A stretch of DNA of 64,000 nucleotides, from contig NZ_UWNY01000001.1 in NCBI RefSeq assembly GCF_900604285.1, forward strand, positions 1,121,774 to 1,185,773, written 5' to 3'. A program made the translations under genes and the position numbers. This document shows, in pieces, positions 1-8,928 of the stretch. Source of the stretch: Varibaculum vaginae (lineage in GTDB: Bacteria > Actinomycetota > Actinomycetes > Actinomycetales > Actinomycetaceae). The first letter of the stretch is position 1, and every line of letters starts with the position of its first letter. The notes under the pieces were generated by a model. That model saw only the letters and a list, made by a program, of their open reading frames with translations, ran no database searches and was not told where the DNA came from.

Positions 1-3000
1 ATCAAGGCGTGCCAGTGGATGCTTGCGCCGGGAGGGGACAGCGCGAAAGCCCCTCGGATTATTAATCAAAGCTGGTCGGATGGAAGTAATAAAGCGGATC
101 CATGGCTGGAAGAAGTATCTAAAACTATTCGTGAAGCTGGGATTTTGAATGTTTTTAGTGCTGGAAATAACGGGGCAGTAAAAGCGGCTCCTGGTTCGGT
201 AGATAATCCTGGTTCTATGCCGGGGGTGCTAAGCGTGGGAGCCGTTAATAACACTGGGATACTGGCAGACTTTTCCCGTCGCGGGCCAAGCCAATGGAAA
301 AATGCGGGAATAAAACCCGATTTGGTTGCTCCTGGGGTGCAGATTCGCTCGGCTTTACCGGGAGGAAAATATGCCTCCTGGGATGGCACCAGCGGAGCTG
401 CTCCCCACGTATCGGGTTTAGCAGCCTTGGTTTTACAAGCTAATCCCCAGCTATCGGTAAATGAGTTAGAAGCTATTTTGAAATCTAATACTCGTAAGGG
501 AACTGATGATGAATATCCACAAACCCCAAACTATGGGTATGGGTATGGAGTGATAGATGCGTATGATGCTGTGCAATCAGCTCTACAAAAAGCAGGAAAA
601 ATTCCGGCCGGCGAAAAACTTGGGAGCCTCAGTGGTACGGTGAGTGCCGCAACTACAGTAAATACCAAGCTACCGGCGATAATACAGCTACCTAAACGGG
701 CGTATATAAGTCGAAAACTACCCGTGTTAGTCAATCTGCAAGAGCCAAATAAATGTAGAAGTATTTCGTTATTACTCATCAAAGACGGAGAAGAAGTAGC
801 TCAAGAAAAACTGGCTATAAGCAGTACTAACAATGAAAAATCCTACGAAATTTCCCTACCTGCGGAAAAAATAACAGCACCGGGAAATTACGAAGTTAAA
901 GTTCAAGTAGAGACTACCAGCAATAAAATTTATGAAACCTCCAAAGCCTCGGTGCAGGTGCAGGCGGCAATCCTTCCGGGTAGCTACTTTAATGATTTTG
1001 AAAAGTTATCGACTGGAATAGATATGGAAGGAGATTTCCGGGTATCCACCGTAAATTTGCAGACAGATCCCCGTCCGGTCACCGGAGAAAGAATTTTGGG
1101 GCTTAATCCCAATCAGCATGGTATGGGTACAGCGGAACAGTCAACCTTCCAACTGCCCAGAATTGATCTAACTAAGGTAGTGCCCAGCGATAAGGTGGAG
1201 CTAGTCTTCCAAGAAAATGCTAGTTGGGCTGGCGGGGTAATTGGTTTCCAAGCTGTTAGTGTCCCTAAAGCACCTGGCGAAAAAGCAGAAGGGGTATTTA
1301 ACTATCCCACCGAGCTAAAACAAGAAGGATGGGTAGAGCGGCGTGTCGATCTTTCAAAATTTGCGGGTAAAACCATCGATTTATTTGCTTTCAGCCTTAA
1401 TAAGGGGGGAGTAAGTGGAGACGGTTGGTCGATTGACAACCTTTCTTTGCTTTTAAATGGGAAAGGAGAAAGTGCTAATACCGATCCCGTTCCACACACA
1501 GATTTACAGTTGAATCTGAAAGGTGAAGATTCTTCGGGATACGAAGCACTCGCAGCAGCAATTGAAATACCGCAGCTAGGGTTAAAACTTTTAGCAGATG
1601 AAAAAAGCGGAAAATATAGTATCCCTAAGATTCCTGCCGGAACATATGATGTCTATATTGGGCATTCAGGATACGCAACGCAAAAACATTCGGTCAAGGT
1701 GCATCCGGATAAAGATCTCAAACTAGATGTGATTCTTGAAAAAGAAAAACCTGGTGGCGCGGAAGAACCGGAAATAGAAAATTCGCAAAATTCAGTTCCT
1801 CCCGCAGACAAACAAGTTGGTCGCCGGGAGGTAGCATATGACAATAATAATCCGTTAGCCGGAGGGATCTTACATTCAAAGGTAGGTCGAGGAGTCGCGA
1901 TAGATGTTAACGGAGGAGAGCGCACTCAGCTGCGAAAAGTTCACATTTTTGGAGCGGGAAATAATCCTTACCTGCAAGCAGGGCAAATGAGATTATCTGT
2001 AAAATCAATCAATTCGCTTGGCCGCGTAATTGATGTGGTTAAACCGCGCCTAATAAACATAGTTCCTGGAAAATGGAATGAAATAAATCTTCTTTCAGAT
2101 AAAATCGCGGGAAACCGCCAGCTGTATATTACGGTAGAACAAGTTTCCCCCAGCGGAAAGACTCCTGCTGTGGCTTTGGATTCTTCAGTGAGGCCAAAAA
2201 CCGGGGCAGTTCAACATGCTTATTTGTACACTGGGGAATTCCTGCCTTTAATAAGCGGTGGTTACTTTGGGGTACCAATGATTAGAGCAGAATTTGGTAC
2301 AACCGACCCTAACGATAAAGCTGTTAGTCCGGTTCAGCCCAAATTTGCCTCAGAGGTGAACTTAACCCCAGTAGCTGATGCGTTAGTCTCCGATGAACAG
2401 AAACCAAAGGATCTGCTAACTATTGGTGACTGGGAAATTAGCCCCTCTCGCGGCATGATTACTAAATGGCTCAAATTAAAAGAGTTCTTAGAAAAGCCCT
2501 CTGACCAGCAAAATCTAGAGATTCCCGAAGTGATCGGCGGAGTAAAAATCACTAGTATTGGAGCTGGAGTTTTCAAGAATCCTACTTGGGGGATAAAAAA
2601 CGTAGCTAAAGTACAAATTCCTGAAGGGGTTACTGAAGTTAACTCTGAGGCATTCTATAACCTAGGAATTAAAGAACTTAAGTTACCGAGTAGTCTGGAA
2701 CGGATATATAGTAGCGCCTTTCAAAACCTGCGTGTTACTCAGTTGGAACTGCCAGATAATTTGCGCCATATCGGGGATAACGCCTTTGCCTATTGTCGTA
2801 AACTTAAAGAATTGAAAATACCTAATAGCGTGGAATATCTGGGCAGGGCAGCATTCGAAGAAGCTGAAAGCTTAACGCTATTGAAATTGCCGAATAATCC
2901 TAAGTTTACGGAAATAGCTACGATGGCCTTCCAAAATGCCGAAAAGCTTAAGCAGGTAGAAATACCGGATTCGGTGAAAATAATTAAACCAAATGCCTTT

Positions 3001-4230
3001 GCACGACCTTTCGCATTTGATCGCGGGGGAATTGAGAATCTGAAATTGCCTGAAGGCCTAGAATCTATTGAAAATAACGCTTTCATCGGCAATTCTCTCA
3101 GTCAATTGAGAATTCCAGATTCAGTGCAGGAAGTGGCGGAATCTGCTTTTGAAGGAAACCAAATAGAGACCTTAATCTTTGGGGCGGAATTGAAAAAACT
3201 TGGCGCAAGTTCCTTCGAAGGTAACTTGTTAAAGAAAGTAGTATTCACCGAACAAATTCAGACAGTGGGGAGACGGGCATTCGCCGACAACCCACTCGAA
3301 ATGGTTCGTTTGAATCGTAGGATTAAGCCTTATGATAAAAACCAGAAAATAGGTTTGCGTGAATATGCTTTACCGAATGCCATCGGAAGCTTGGAAATCT
3401 ATCGCGATGACCAGGTTAATAAGCAGATTAAGGAATCCTTGACTCGCGATGATGACACATTGCCTGAAATTAAAGTTGTGTCGGATGCAGAAAAACAGTT
3501 TGAAGATAAAACTAATAAAATAGTCGGAAAAATTATTGCTCTTAATGCTGGTAAAGCCTCCCAGATAAAGGCGGAACAACTACCCCAGATGGAATCGACA
3601 GTAGCTTCTCTTAATAGGCAACTGCTTGACAATCCTTATCAAAAGTTGGAGGTTAAACAGCTACTGCAAGTTGATTTGCTAGACGATGAGAAAGAATCTG
3701 TCCCGTGGCTAGGTACCTTGAAAGTGAAGTTACCTTTGGAAGAAGATAGCTCAGTTTCAATCTACACCCGACCGTTGGGTAACAAAGGGAACTGGACCTT
3801 ACGTACGGGTGATTATTCTCAGACAGGTTTTGCTGTCATAGATCTCTCAACTGCGAGTGAAATAGCGGTGGTGAAATTTGCTCTTAAGGTACTGGATCTA
3901 CCGGGAATAGTAGACTACGGTTTCTTGGCTCCCTGGATGGCTCCTTATCGGGCGCCACTGCCGATAGATCCACACCCGGGTGCCTCTAATAATGAGGATG
4001 AAAATAATGCTAGTTCCGGCAATGACGGTACTTTAGAAAAAGTGGAGCCCAAAGAAGGTTCTACTGGGGAAAACAACAGAAATAAACGAGAAACTAGTAA
4101 TAAACGAGGTAATAGTTTAGTTAATACCGGTATATCTACCGATTTGTTGGCATTGTCGTTGGGGAGCATGTTGTGCTTTATCGCGGGTGGAGCGTTACTT
4201 ATGAGACGAAGGGAGAAAAGCCTCCGCTAA
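1..4230 (+). CDS. Surface subtilisin-like (S8) protease with BspA-type leucine-rich repeats, 5' end missing
   Basis: The reading frame is open at base 1, so the N-terminus lies outside the window; about 1409 residues are visible. The first ~190 residues are the C-terminal half of a peptidase S8 domain: an oxyanion-hole segment SAGNNG and the catalytic serine in GTSGAAPHVSG (Ser codon 391-393). The catalytic Asp and His would be upstream. After it come an Ig-like stretch, a MAM/jelly-roll region ending DGWSIDNLSL (about 970-1480), a carboxypeptidase-regulatory-like beta-sandwich (about 1500-1740), a second jelly-roll-like region (about 1800-2300) and many LRR_5 (BspA-like) repeats at about 2440-3400. 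The C-terminus has LVNTG (4117-4131), a hydrophobic segment and RRREK, which resembles a sortase signal with a non-canonical second residue. It is probably a wall-anchored protease/adhesin; the substrate is unknown. Confidence 0.85.
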   Translation: MKACQWMLAPGGDSAKAPRIINQSWSDGSNKADPWLEEVSKTIREAGILNVFSAGNNGAVKAAPGSVDNPGSMPGVLSVGAVNNTGILADFSRRGPSQWKNAGIKPDLVAPGVQIRSALPGGKYASWDGTSGAAPHVSGLAALVLQANPQLSVNELEAILKSNTRKGTDDEYPQTPNYGYGYGVIDAYDAVQSALQKAGKIPAGEKLGSLSGTVSAATTVNTKLPAIIQLPKRAYISRKLPVLVNLQEPNKCRSISLLLIKDGEEVAQEKLAISSTNNEKSYEISLPAEKITAPGNYEVKVQVETTSNKIYETSKASVQVQAAILPGSYFNDFEKLSTGIDMEGDFRVSTVNLQTDPRPVTGERILGLNPNQHGMGTAEQSTFQLPRIDLTKVVPSDKVELVFQENASWAGGVIGFQAVSVPKAPGEKAEGVFNYPTELKQEGWVERRVDLSKFAGKTIDLFAFSLNKGGVSGDGWSIDNLSLLLNGKGESANTDPVPHTDLQLNLKGEDSSGYEALAAAIEIPQLGLKLLADEKSGKYSIPKIPAGTYDVYIGHSGYATQKHSVKVHPDKDLKLDVILEKEKPGGAEEPEIENSQNSVPPADKQVGRREVAYDNNNPLAGGILHSKVGRGVAIDVNGGERTQLRKVHIFGAGNNPYLQAGQMRLSVKSINSLGRVIDVVKPRLINIVPGKWNEINLLSDKIAGNRQLYITVEQVSPSGKTPAVALDSSVRPKTGAVQHAYLYTGEFLPLISGGYFGVPMIRAEFGTTDPNDKAVSPVQPKFASEVNLTPVADALVSDEQKPKDLLTIGDWEISPSRGMITKWLKLKEFLEKPSDQQNLEIPEVIGGVKITSIGAGVFKNPTWGIKNVAKVQIPEGVTEVNSEAFYNLGIKELKLPSSLERIYSSAFQNLRVTQLELPDNLRHIGDNAFAYCRKLKELKIPNSVEYLGRAAFEEAESLTLLKLPNNPKFTEIATMAFQNAEKLKQVEIPDSVKIIKPNAFARPFAFDRGGIENLKLPEGLESIENNAFIGNSLSQLRIPDSVQEVAESAFEGNQIETLIFGAELKKLGASSFEGNLLKKVVFTEQIQTVGRRAFADNPLEMVRLNRRIKPYDKNQKIGLREYALPNAIGSLEIYRDDQVNKQIKESLTRDDDTLPEIKVVSDAEKQFEDKTNKIVGKIIALNAGKASQIKAEQLPQMESTVASLNRQLLDNPYQKLEVKQLLQVDLLDDEKESVPWLGTLKVKLPLEEDSSVSIYTRPLGNKGNWTLRTGDYSQTGFAVIDLSTASEIAVVKFALKVLDLPGIVDYGFLAPWMAPYRAPLPIDPHPGASNNEDENNASSGNDGTLEKVEPKEGSTGENNRNKRETSNKRGNSLVNTGISTDLLALSLGSMLCFIAGGALLMRRREKSLR

Positions 4231-4441
4231 TTTGTCCCCTCTGTTACAAACGGTAGGCAGTTGCAGTGATAAATACCCCGCATTTGCGCCTGATGGTTCA
4301 TACATCTTGTGAACTCGGGCGTAAGTGGTAAGGGGAGACTGCCAGCTGGAACGACTGGTTGTGACCAGCGTTGGCTAATAGATGGAGAGGACTTGCTATT
4401 AATGCTGGCAAAATAGATTTAGGAATCTAATCATTCTGAAA

Positions 4442-4538
4442 ACCGCGCCCTCACCCCGGGCAACAAGATATGCTTGACCGGCTAGTTGATTCTGTTAATT
4501 ACACTAGAATTGCCTGGTAACTGGGGTGAGGGCGTGGT
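4442..4538. repeat. 97-bp element with 16-bp terminal inverted repeats (MITE-like or large hairpin)
   Basis: Arms 4442-4457 (ACCGCGCCCTCACCCC) and 4523-4538 are inverted repeats with a single mismatch. A second short pair, GGGCAA/TTGCCT (4458-4463 and 4510-4515), lies inside. It sits in the 383-base convergent gap between the surface protease and the nitroreductase, where I see no gene. It could be a non-autonomous insertion or a bidirectional terminator; there is no T-run after either arm. No second copy was noticed in the window. Confidence 0.5.
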
Positions 4539-4613
4539 CGCGAATTACCATGCTCTCTAATGTAGGTGCGTTAAATGTGTGCCTCGAGATCCGGGAGAGG
4601 GGGCAGTTAACCT

Positions 4614-5375
4614 TTAGCGGGGCTGGAGGGCAAGGTCGAAACCTTGGCTGCGCACCGCATTTAGCATTCCGCGGCGTAAGGGCGCATCTCGCAGCATAAT
4701 CCGGGTGAGGCTATCGGTGAAAGAATCCGCGCGTTTTCCATGTGCCCGAGTGTCATAGTAGGAAGTCATTTCCTGGTCATAATCCGCGAAGATTTCCAGG
4801 TAGGAACCCTCAAAACAGTTATAGGAGTCCTCAAACATGCGCAGCTCCATCGGCATTCGCGGCTTGAGCTGCGGCTGCTGCCCCGGGTAACCAAACATTA
4901 CCCCCAGGGCGGGGAAAGTCAGTTTCGGGAGCTGCAAAATCTCAATGAGTCGGGTTGGGTCATTCAAGATTGAGCCTAAGAAACAGGTTCCCAACCCCAG
5001 GGATTCAGCGGCATTCACCAAGTTTTGCGCCATTAATACTGCATCGGTGAATCCCTGGAAAAACCCGTCCATACCGCGCACGCTAGCTTTATCCTCTCCT
5101 TTTTCCTCCACGATTCGGTAGGAACGGTATAGGTCGGTAAGGAAAATCCAGAGCTGCGGAGCCTCAGCAATATAGTCTTGTTGACAAACCTGGGAAATCT
5201 CCTGTTTCTTTTCTGGATCTCTCACCTGAATAATCGAAGCCATTTGCACCCCGCAAGAGGTCGCAGTGCGCCTGGTAGCCTCTTTCAGCTGTGCTAACAC
5301 TTCTCGCGAGATTGGTTGAGTATCAAAAGACCGTACCGAGCGGTGTGCCAACTGGTTTTCAATAGTTTCAGACAT
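4614..5375 (-). CDS. Nitroreductase-family FMN oxidoreductase
   Basis: 253 residues. The start is the ATG at 5375, preceded by AGGAGAGCTGTT; an upstream in-frame start has no ribosome site. The N-terminal AHRSVRSF and the central GLGTCFLGSI-x-GYP pattern match NADPH-dependent nitroreductases of the NfsA/FRP type, which reduce nitro compounds, quinones or flavin with bound FMN. Family membership is clear from the fold-level motifs; the physiological substrate cannot be read from the sequence. The gene stands alone, divergent from the acyl-CoA synthetase, and the two share a 139-base upstream region. The protein is predicted cytoplasmic, with no signal peptide or membrane segment. Confidence 0.8.
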   Translation of the reverse strand: MSETIENQLAHRSVRSFDTQPISREVLAQLKEATRRTATSCGVQMASIIQVRDPEKKQEISQVCQQDYIAEAPQLWIFLTDLYRSYRIVEEKGEDKASVRGMDGFFQGFTDAVLMAQNLVNAAESLGLGTCFLGSILNDPTRLIEILQLPKLTFPALGVMFGYPGQQPQLKPRMPMELRMFEDSYNCFEGSYLEIFADYDQEMTSYYDTRAHGKRADSFTDSLTRIMLRDAPLRRGMLNAVRSQGFDLALQPR

Positions 5376-5438
5376 AACAGCTCTCCTAAGATCCTCGCCT
5401 ACCTTCACCACCGGGACTGCCGGTTCCTTGTCGTTAAG

Positions 5439-5460
5439 TTTAACCTACCTGCTGGTTAAC
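5439..5460. promoter_or_regulatory. Inverted repeat in the divergent promoter region (candidate operator)
   Basis: TTTAACC (5439-5445) and GGTTAAC (5454-5460) form a near-perfect dyad with an 8-base spacer between the divergent nitroreductase and acyl-CoA synthetase genes. Dyads of this size are often regulator sites, but no regulator gene is adjacent, so this is a tentative call. Confidence 0.3.
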
Positions 5461-5514
5461 TCGCAGAGGTGACCAGGTGGGTAATATAGCCGAGGACGCT
5501 AAACGGGGGAAGTC

Positions 5515-7059
5515 ATGATTAGACCGATACGAAACTTTCAAAGAGCCGCGATTGACCATCCCCATGCCCAAAGCCTGGCCGGTCCCCGGGGGCATTTTTC
5601 CGTGTCCGATACCTGGTCGCTATCGCAACATTTACTGCTATACCTGAAAGAACGGGGGGTAGTGAGGGGAGATCGGGTAGCGATTTGCGGCGCTAACAGC
5701 GAATATCACCTGTTGCTTTGGATCGCTTGCGACCAGATGGGAGCAGTATTTGTTCCCCTGGCTAAAGCCGCCGCGCCTGCCGATTTACGAGCGATGGTGG
5801 CCGACTCTGCCCCGCGCCTGCTCTTTAGCGATCAGGAGGGGGAGCTGCCGCTAGCTAGTGTCGCCTCCGCTGCCGCAGAGTCCGCGTCCTCCCAGGGGGG
5901 CGCCCTCGGAAAACCGCAGGTTATAAACCTGGATCTGCTGCATGAACAGCTCCTAACTGCCCACAGAGAGCAACCTTTTTCTCCCGGGGAACTAGCCGGT
6001 GAGATTGCTCCGGTAGCCGAGGGGGAGCTGTCAGCAATCATTTATACCTCCGGGACTTCTGGGCGCCCCCTGGGGGTGGAGCATTCCCGCGAAACCATGT
6101 ATTGGGCGTGGGCGAACTATCGTGACGCTTTCGATTACCGCAACTCGGATACCGGGTTGGCACTCGCGCCCTTGTCCCATATCGGCGGGTTTAACGGCAC
6201 CACCAACGATATTTTCTGTCACGGCGGAAAAATAGTAGTGATTGCGGGATTTTCTCCGCTTACCGCTGCCCGGATTATTCACCAAGAACAAGTCACCATC
6301 GGGTTCGCGGTTCCCACCATGTTCACCGGAATGTTGGATGCTCTGGAGAAAGATGCGGGGGAGGAACTCACGGAAAATCCCTTCCCGTATTGGCGCCGTC
6401 CCCTGATTGGAGGCGCGCCTCTATCGGCAGCTTTAGCGCGGCGGATGGAAAAACTTGAGCTGCGTCCGATCCAAGTCTGGGGAATGACCGAAACCGGAGG
6501 TGCCGGCTGCTACCTGGGAATAAACGAATCTTTGCAGCATCCGGAGGCGGCTGGGCGTCCCTTTACCTATTCTCAAGTGGCGGTGCGCGACGCGGACGGG
6601 AAAGCGCTGCCGGCAGGCACTCAGGGACAAATCACTATCGGCGGCCCGCAGGTATGTAAAACCAACTATCCGGGCAGAGCCATCAGTGCTATTGACGGGC
6701 AGATTGAAACCGGAGATATCGGGTTTATCGGTGAAGACGGCTTGCTGCGCCTGAGCGGACGGGCAAGTGACGTAATTATTAGCGGCGGGGAACACGTTTT
6801 TCCCGCACAAGTAGAGGACGCGCTCTCAACTTTCCCCGGTATCGGACAGGTCGCGGTAATCGGCCTAGAGGACGAGTATTGGGGGCAGAGGGTTTGTGCG
6901 GTAATCACCGGAACCGCCACCCTCTGGGCCCTGAAACAGTTCCTAGCAGGCAAACTAGCCGCCTATAAAATCCCCAAACAAATAATTCAAGTAAGCGCGC
7001 TACCCCTAAACAGTGCCGGAAAAATATCCCGCCAAACCCTGAAAGAATTCCTTTCCTAA
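5515..7059 (+). CDS. Class I adenylate-forming acyl-CoA synthetase/ligase
   Basis: 514 residues, ATG start with GGGGGA upstream. The ANL-superfamily motifs appear in order: P-loop YTSGTSGRPLG (about residue 178), WGMTETGG (about 321), the hinge segment SGRASDVIISGGEHVFP (about 413) and the C-terminal catalytic lysine in AGKISR (about 503). Such enzymes activate a carboxylic acid to the acyl-adenylate and transfer it to CoA or a carrier. The length and motifs resemble medium/long-chain acyl-CoA synthetases or o-succinylbenzoate-CoA ligases. There are no menaquinone or fatty-acid genes next to it, so the acid substrate is open. It is monocistronic and is followed at once by repeat copy A. Confidence 0.85.
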   Translation: MIRPIRNFQRAAIDHPHAQSLAGPRGHFSVSDTWSLSQHLLLYLKERGVVRGDRVAICGANSEYHLLLWIACDQMGAVFVPLAKAAAPADLRAMVADSAPRLLFSDQEGELPLASVASAAAESASSQGGALGKPQVINLDLLHEQLLTAHREQPFSPGELAGEIAPVAEGELSAIIYTSGTSGRPLGVEHSRETMYWAWANYRDAFDYRNSDTGLALAPLSHIGGFNGTTNDIFCHGGKIVVIAGFSPLTAARIIHQEQVTIGFAVPTMFTGMLDALEKDAGEELTENPFPYWRRPLIGGAPLSAALARRMEKLELRPIQVWGMTETGGAGCYLGINESLQHPEAAGRPFTYSQVAVRDADGKALPAGTQGQITIGGPQVCKTNYPGRAISAIDGQIETGDIGFIGEDGLLRLSGRASDVIISGGEHVFPAQVEDALSTFPGIGQVAVIGLEDEYWGQRVCAVITGTATLWALKQFLAGKLAAYKIPKQIIQVSALPLNSAGKISRQTLKEFLS

Positions 7060-7075
7060 GACTGATCTCGCAGTT

Positions 7076-7184
7076 CGCGGGGAGTAAGTTTTTCCTCCCA
7101 CCCAAGAATTCGGAAAAAGACCGCAGGTATTTTCCGAATTCTTATGCGCACCGCGCCCACTCGGATAAAACTCACTCCCGGCGA
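7076..7184 (+). repeat. 109-bp palindromic repeat, copy A
   Basis: The outer stem is GGGGAGTAAGTTTT near 7079 pairing with AAAACTCACTCCC near 7179. The inner stem is AGAATTCGGAAAA pairing with TTTTCCGAATTCT (perfect, 13 bp). It aligns without gaps to copy B (8564-8672), offset 1488 bases, with 7 differences in 109. It lies in the 302-base gap between the acyl-CoA synthetase and the methyltransferase; the rest of that gap (7185-7361) is AT-rich and probably carries the methyltransferase promoter. Confidence 0.8.
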
Positions 7185-7361
7185 TACTCAGGTATTCAGC
7201 CCGGATTTCGGGGCGTGAGGTAAAAACTGCCCCATTGTTCCTTTCGTCTTTCCAAACGTTATTTAAGTCCCAAGAAAACTGTGGTGGTTAAGGATAGCTG
7301 CTGTAAATCTAATAGCTACTAATGTTTGACTAAGGTTTATCTTGGTTATTAGGGTTTTAGT

Positions 7362-8165
7362 ATGGAAAATACATCTTCTTTGCCACAATCTGATCGTTCA
7401 ACCAGTACTGCTGCCGGATATTGGGTGCTCGCTCGTGCTGGTAAGCGGGTGCTTCGCCCTGGCGGGTTGAAGTTGACGAAACAGATGTTAACTGCCGCCG
7501 ATATGCAGGGAAAGCAAATCGTCGAGTTCGCTCCAGGGCTAGGTCGTACTGCCCAATTGCTCGTCACCGAAGGCGTAGCCTCCTATGTTGGTGTTGATCA
7601 GGATCCGGCGGCAGTAGCACGGGTGGAAGCCATAGTCAAACCCCACGGCGGAACAGTCATTAATGCTAAAGCGCAAGACACCGGGTTGAGTGGCGAAAGC
7701 GCCGAGGTAGTGGTTGGTGAAGCGATGCTAACCATGCAAGGCGAAAAAGCTAGAGCCGAAATCGTTGCCGAGGCATTTCGTCTCCTCAAACCAGGGGGTC
7801 GTTACGCCATCCACGAGCTAGGACTCACCCCAAATGATATTGACCCAAAGCTGGCTGACGGGTTACGCCAGCAATTAGCCCGGACGATTCGAGCTAACGC
7901 GCGCCCGCTGACCGAAAATGAATGGCGTGCGGTGCTAACTAATGCTGGCTTTGAGGTGGAATGGATTAGTTTTGCACCGATGGCGTCACTATCAGTCAGG
8001 CGTAATCTGGCTGATGAAGGTATCTTGGGGGTTGCGCGGATTATCCGTAACCTAATCCGGGATAAAGACCTCCGAGCCCGGGTTCTTCAGATGCGATCCA
8101 CTTTCAACAAATACCGCGACCACCTGACCGGCATTGCGATAGTAGCTAAGAAACCGTCCAAGTAA
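7362..8165 (+). CDS. Class I SAM-dependent methyltransferase
   Basis: 267 residues. The SAM-binding motif I is VEFAPGLGRT (about residues 53-62), followed by GVDQDPAAV (motif II acidic residue) and LLKPGGRYAIHEL (post-motif region), the standard Rossmann-like layout for small-molecule methyltransferases. The substrate cannot be deduced. The cupin gene begins 33 bases downstream on the same strand, so the two are probably co-transcribed. The pair is bracketed by direct copies A and B of the 109-bp repeat, so the cassette may have been moved or is at least evolutionarily framed by these elements. No membrane segment or signal peptide is visible. Confidence 0.8.
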   Translation: MENTSSLPQSDRSTSTAAGYWVLARAGKRVLRPGGLKLTKQMLTAADMQGKQIVEFAPGLGRTAQLLVTEGVASYVGVDQDPAAVARVEAIVKPHGGTVINAKAQDTGLSGESAEVVVGEAMLTMQGEKARAEIVAEAFRLLKPGGRYAIHELGLTPNDIDPKLADGLRQQLARTIRANARPLTENEWRAVLTNAGFEVEWISFAPMASLSVRRNLADEGILGVARIIRNLIRDKDLRARVLQMRSTFNKYRDHLTGIAIVAKKPSK

Positions 8166-8198
8166 TTTATCTCCCTAATCACCTGAACGGTCACCGTC

Positions 8199-8546
8199 AT
8201 GAGCGCTGAAACTCCAACACCTCCCGCCCTAGGATTTATCAACAATCTAGCTAATGAAATCGAGTACGCGGCAGGCTCAACTGTCTCAAAAACCTTGCTG
8301 CGCGCAGAGGGCGTCAACGTCGTGCTATTTTCTTTCGATGCTGGCGAGGAACTTTCTGAGCATACGGCTGCGATGCCGGTGCTTGCTGAAACCTTAGAAG
8401 GTGAGCTCGAAATCACCGCCGAGGGTAAAACCGTGACTCTGCTACCTGGTGGTTTAGTGCATTTCACTACCCGATTACCGCATGCCGTTAAAGCTATCAA
8501 GCCATCAAAAATGGTGCTTTACATGCTGGCAAGACCAAAAAACTAA
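8199..8546 (+). CDS. Small cupin-domain protein
   Basis: 115 residues forming a single conserved beta-barrel cupin. The metal-ligand-like segment is SFDAGEELSEHTAAMPVLAETLEGELEI (cupin motif 1 with one His and Glu residues), and motif 2 is LLPGGLVHFTTRLPHAV. Such proteins bind a metal or small molecule and may act as dioxygenases, isomerases or sensors. It follows the methyltransferase by 33 bases; the ribosome site before ATG 8199 is weak, which suggests translational coupling. The specific role is unknown. Confidence 0.75.
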   Translation: MSAETPTPPALGFINNLANEIEYAAGSTVSKTLLRAEGVNVVLFSFDAGEELSEHTAAMPVLAETLEGELEITAEGKTVTLLPGGLVHFTTRLPHAVKAIKPSKMVLYMLARPKN

Positions 8547-8563
8547 CCTCGGCGGATAAGAAT

Positions 8564-8672
8564 CGCAGGGAGTAAGTTTTTCCTCCCGCCCAAGAATTTG
8601 GAAAAAGACCGCAGGTATTTTCCGAATTTTTATGCCCACCGCGCCCACTCGGATAAAACTTACTCCCCGCGA
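8564..8672 (+). repeat. 109-bp palindromic repeat, copy B
   Basis: Same layout and orientation as copy A: outer stem GGGAGTAAGTTTT/AAAACTTACTCCC, inner stem around GAATTTGGAAAA/TTTTCCGAATTT. The two inner-stem differences from copy A are C-to-T changes that keep G-T wobble pairing on the plus strand. It starts 17 bases after the cupin stop codon, so it could also act at the end of the methyltransferase-cupin transcript. Confidence 0.8.
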
Positions 8673-8789
8673 CCACCAAAGCACGCGTACCTGAAAAACA
8701 GTCCTCACATAGCAAGCGCTCAACCCCAAAGGAACGGCTAGTCAAAAGAACGATCACCTATTTTACTTTTATCTTTCTGGCCGGGAAAC

Positions 8790-8900
8790 GCCTCGCTAAA
8801 GTAGCTGCAACGTAAGCGTGCAAAGGAGTTATCGCTGAGGCAAGGATATAAGAAAGTATCCGCCCAGCAGGATAGGGCTCAGTACAATAACTCTTCTGGG
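8790..8900. other. Cluster of short hairpins in a non-coding gap (possible structured RNA)
   Basis: In the 488-base gap between the cupin gene and lipA, outside repeats B and C, three consecutive potential hairpins are visible: GCCTC 8790-8794 with GAGGC 8837-8841; GGATA 8844-8848 with TATCC 8857-8861; and CCCAG 8863-8867 with CTGGG 8896-8900. No open frame with a ribosome site overlaps. It does not match any RNA family I can recall (SRP, tmRNA and RNase P were considered). Such stems can occur by chance. Confidence 0.25.
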
Positions 8901-8928
8901 AGCGTGCGAGCTGTGATGGCGAACAGGG

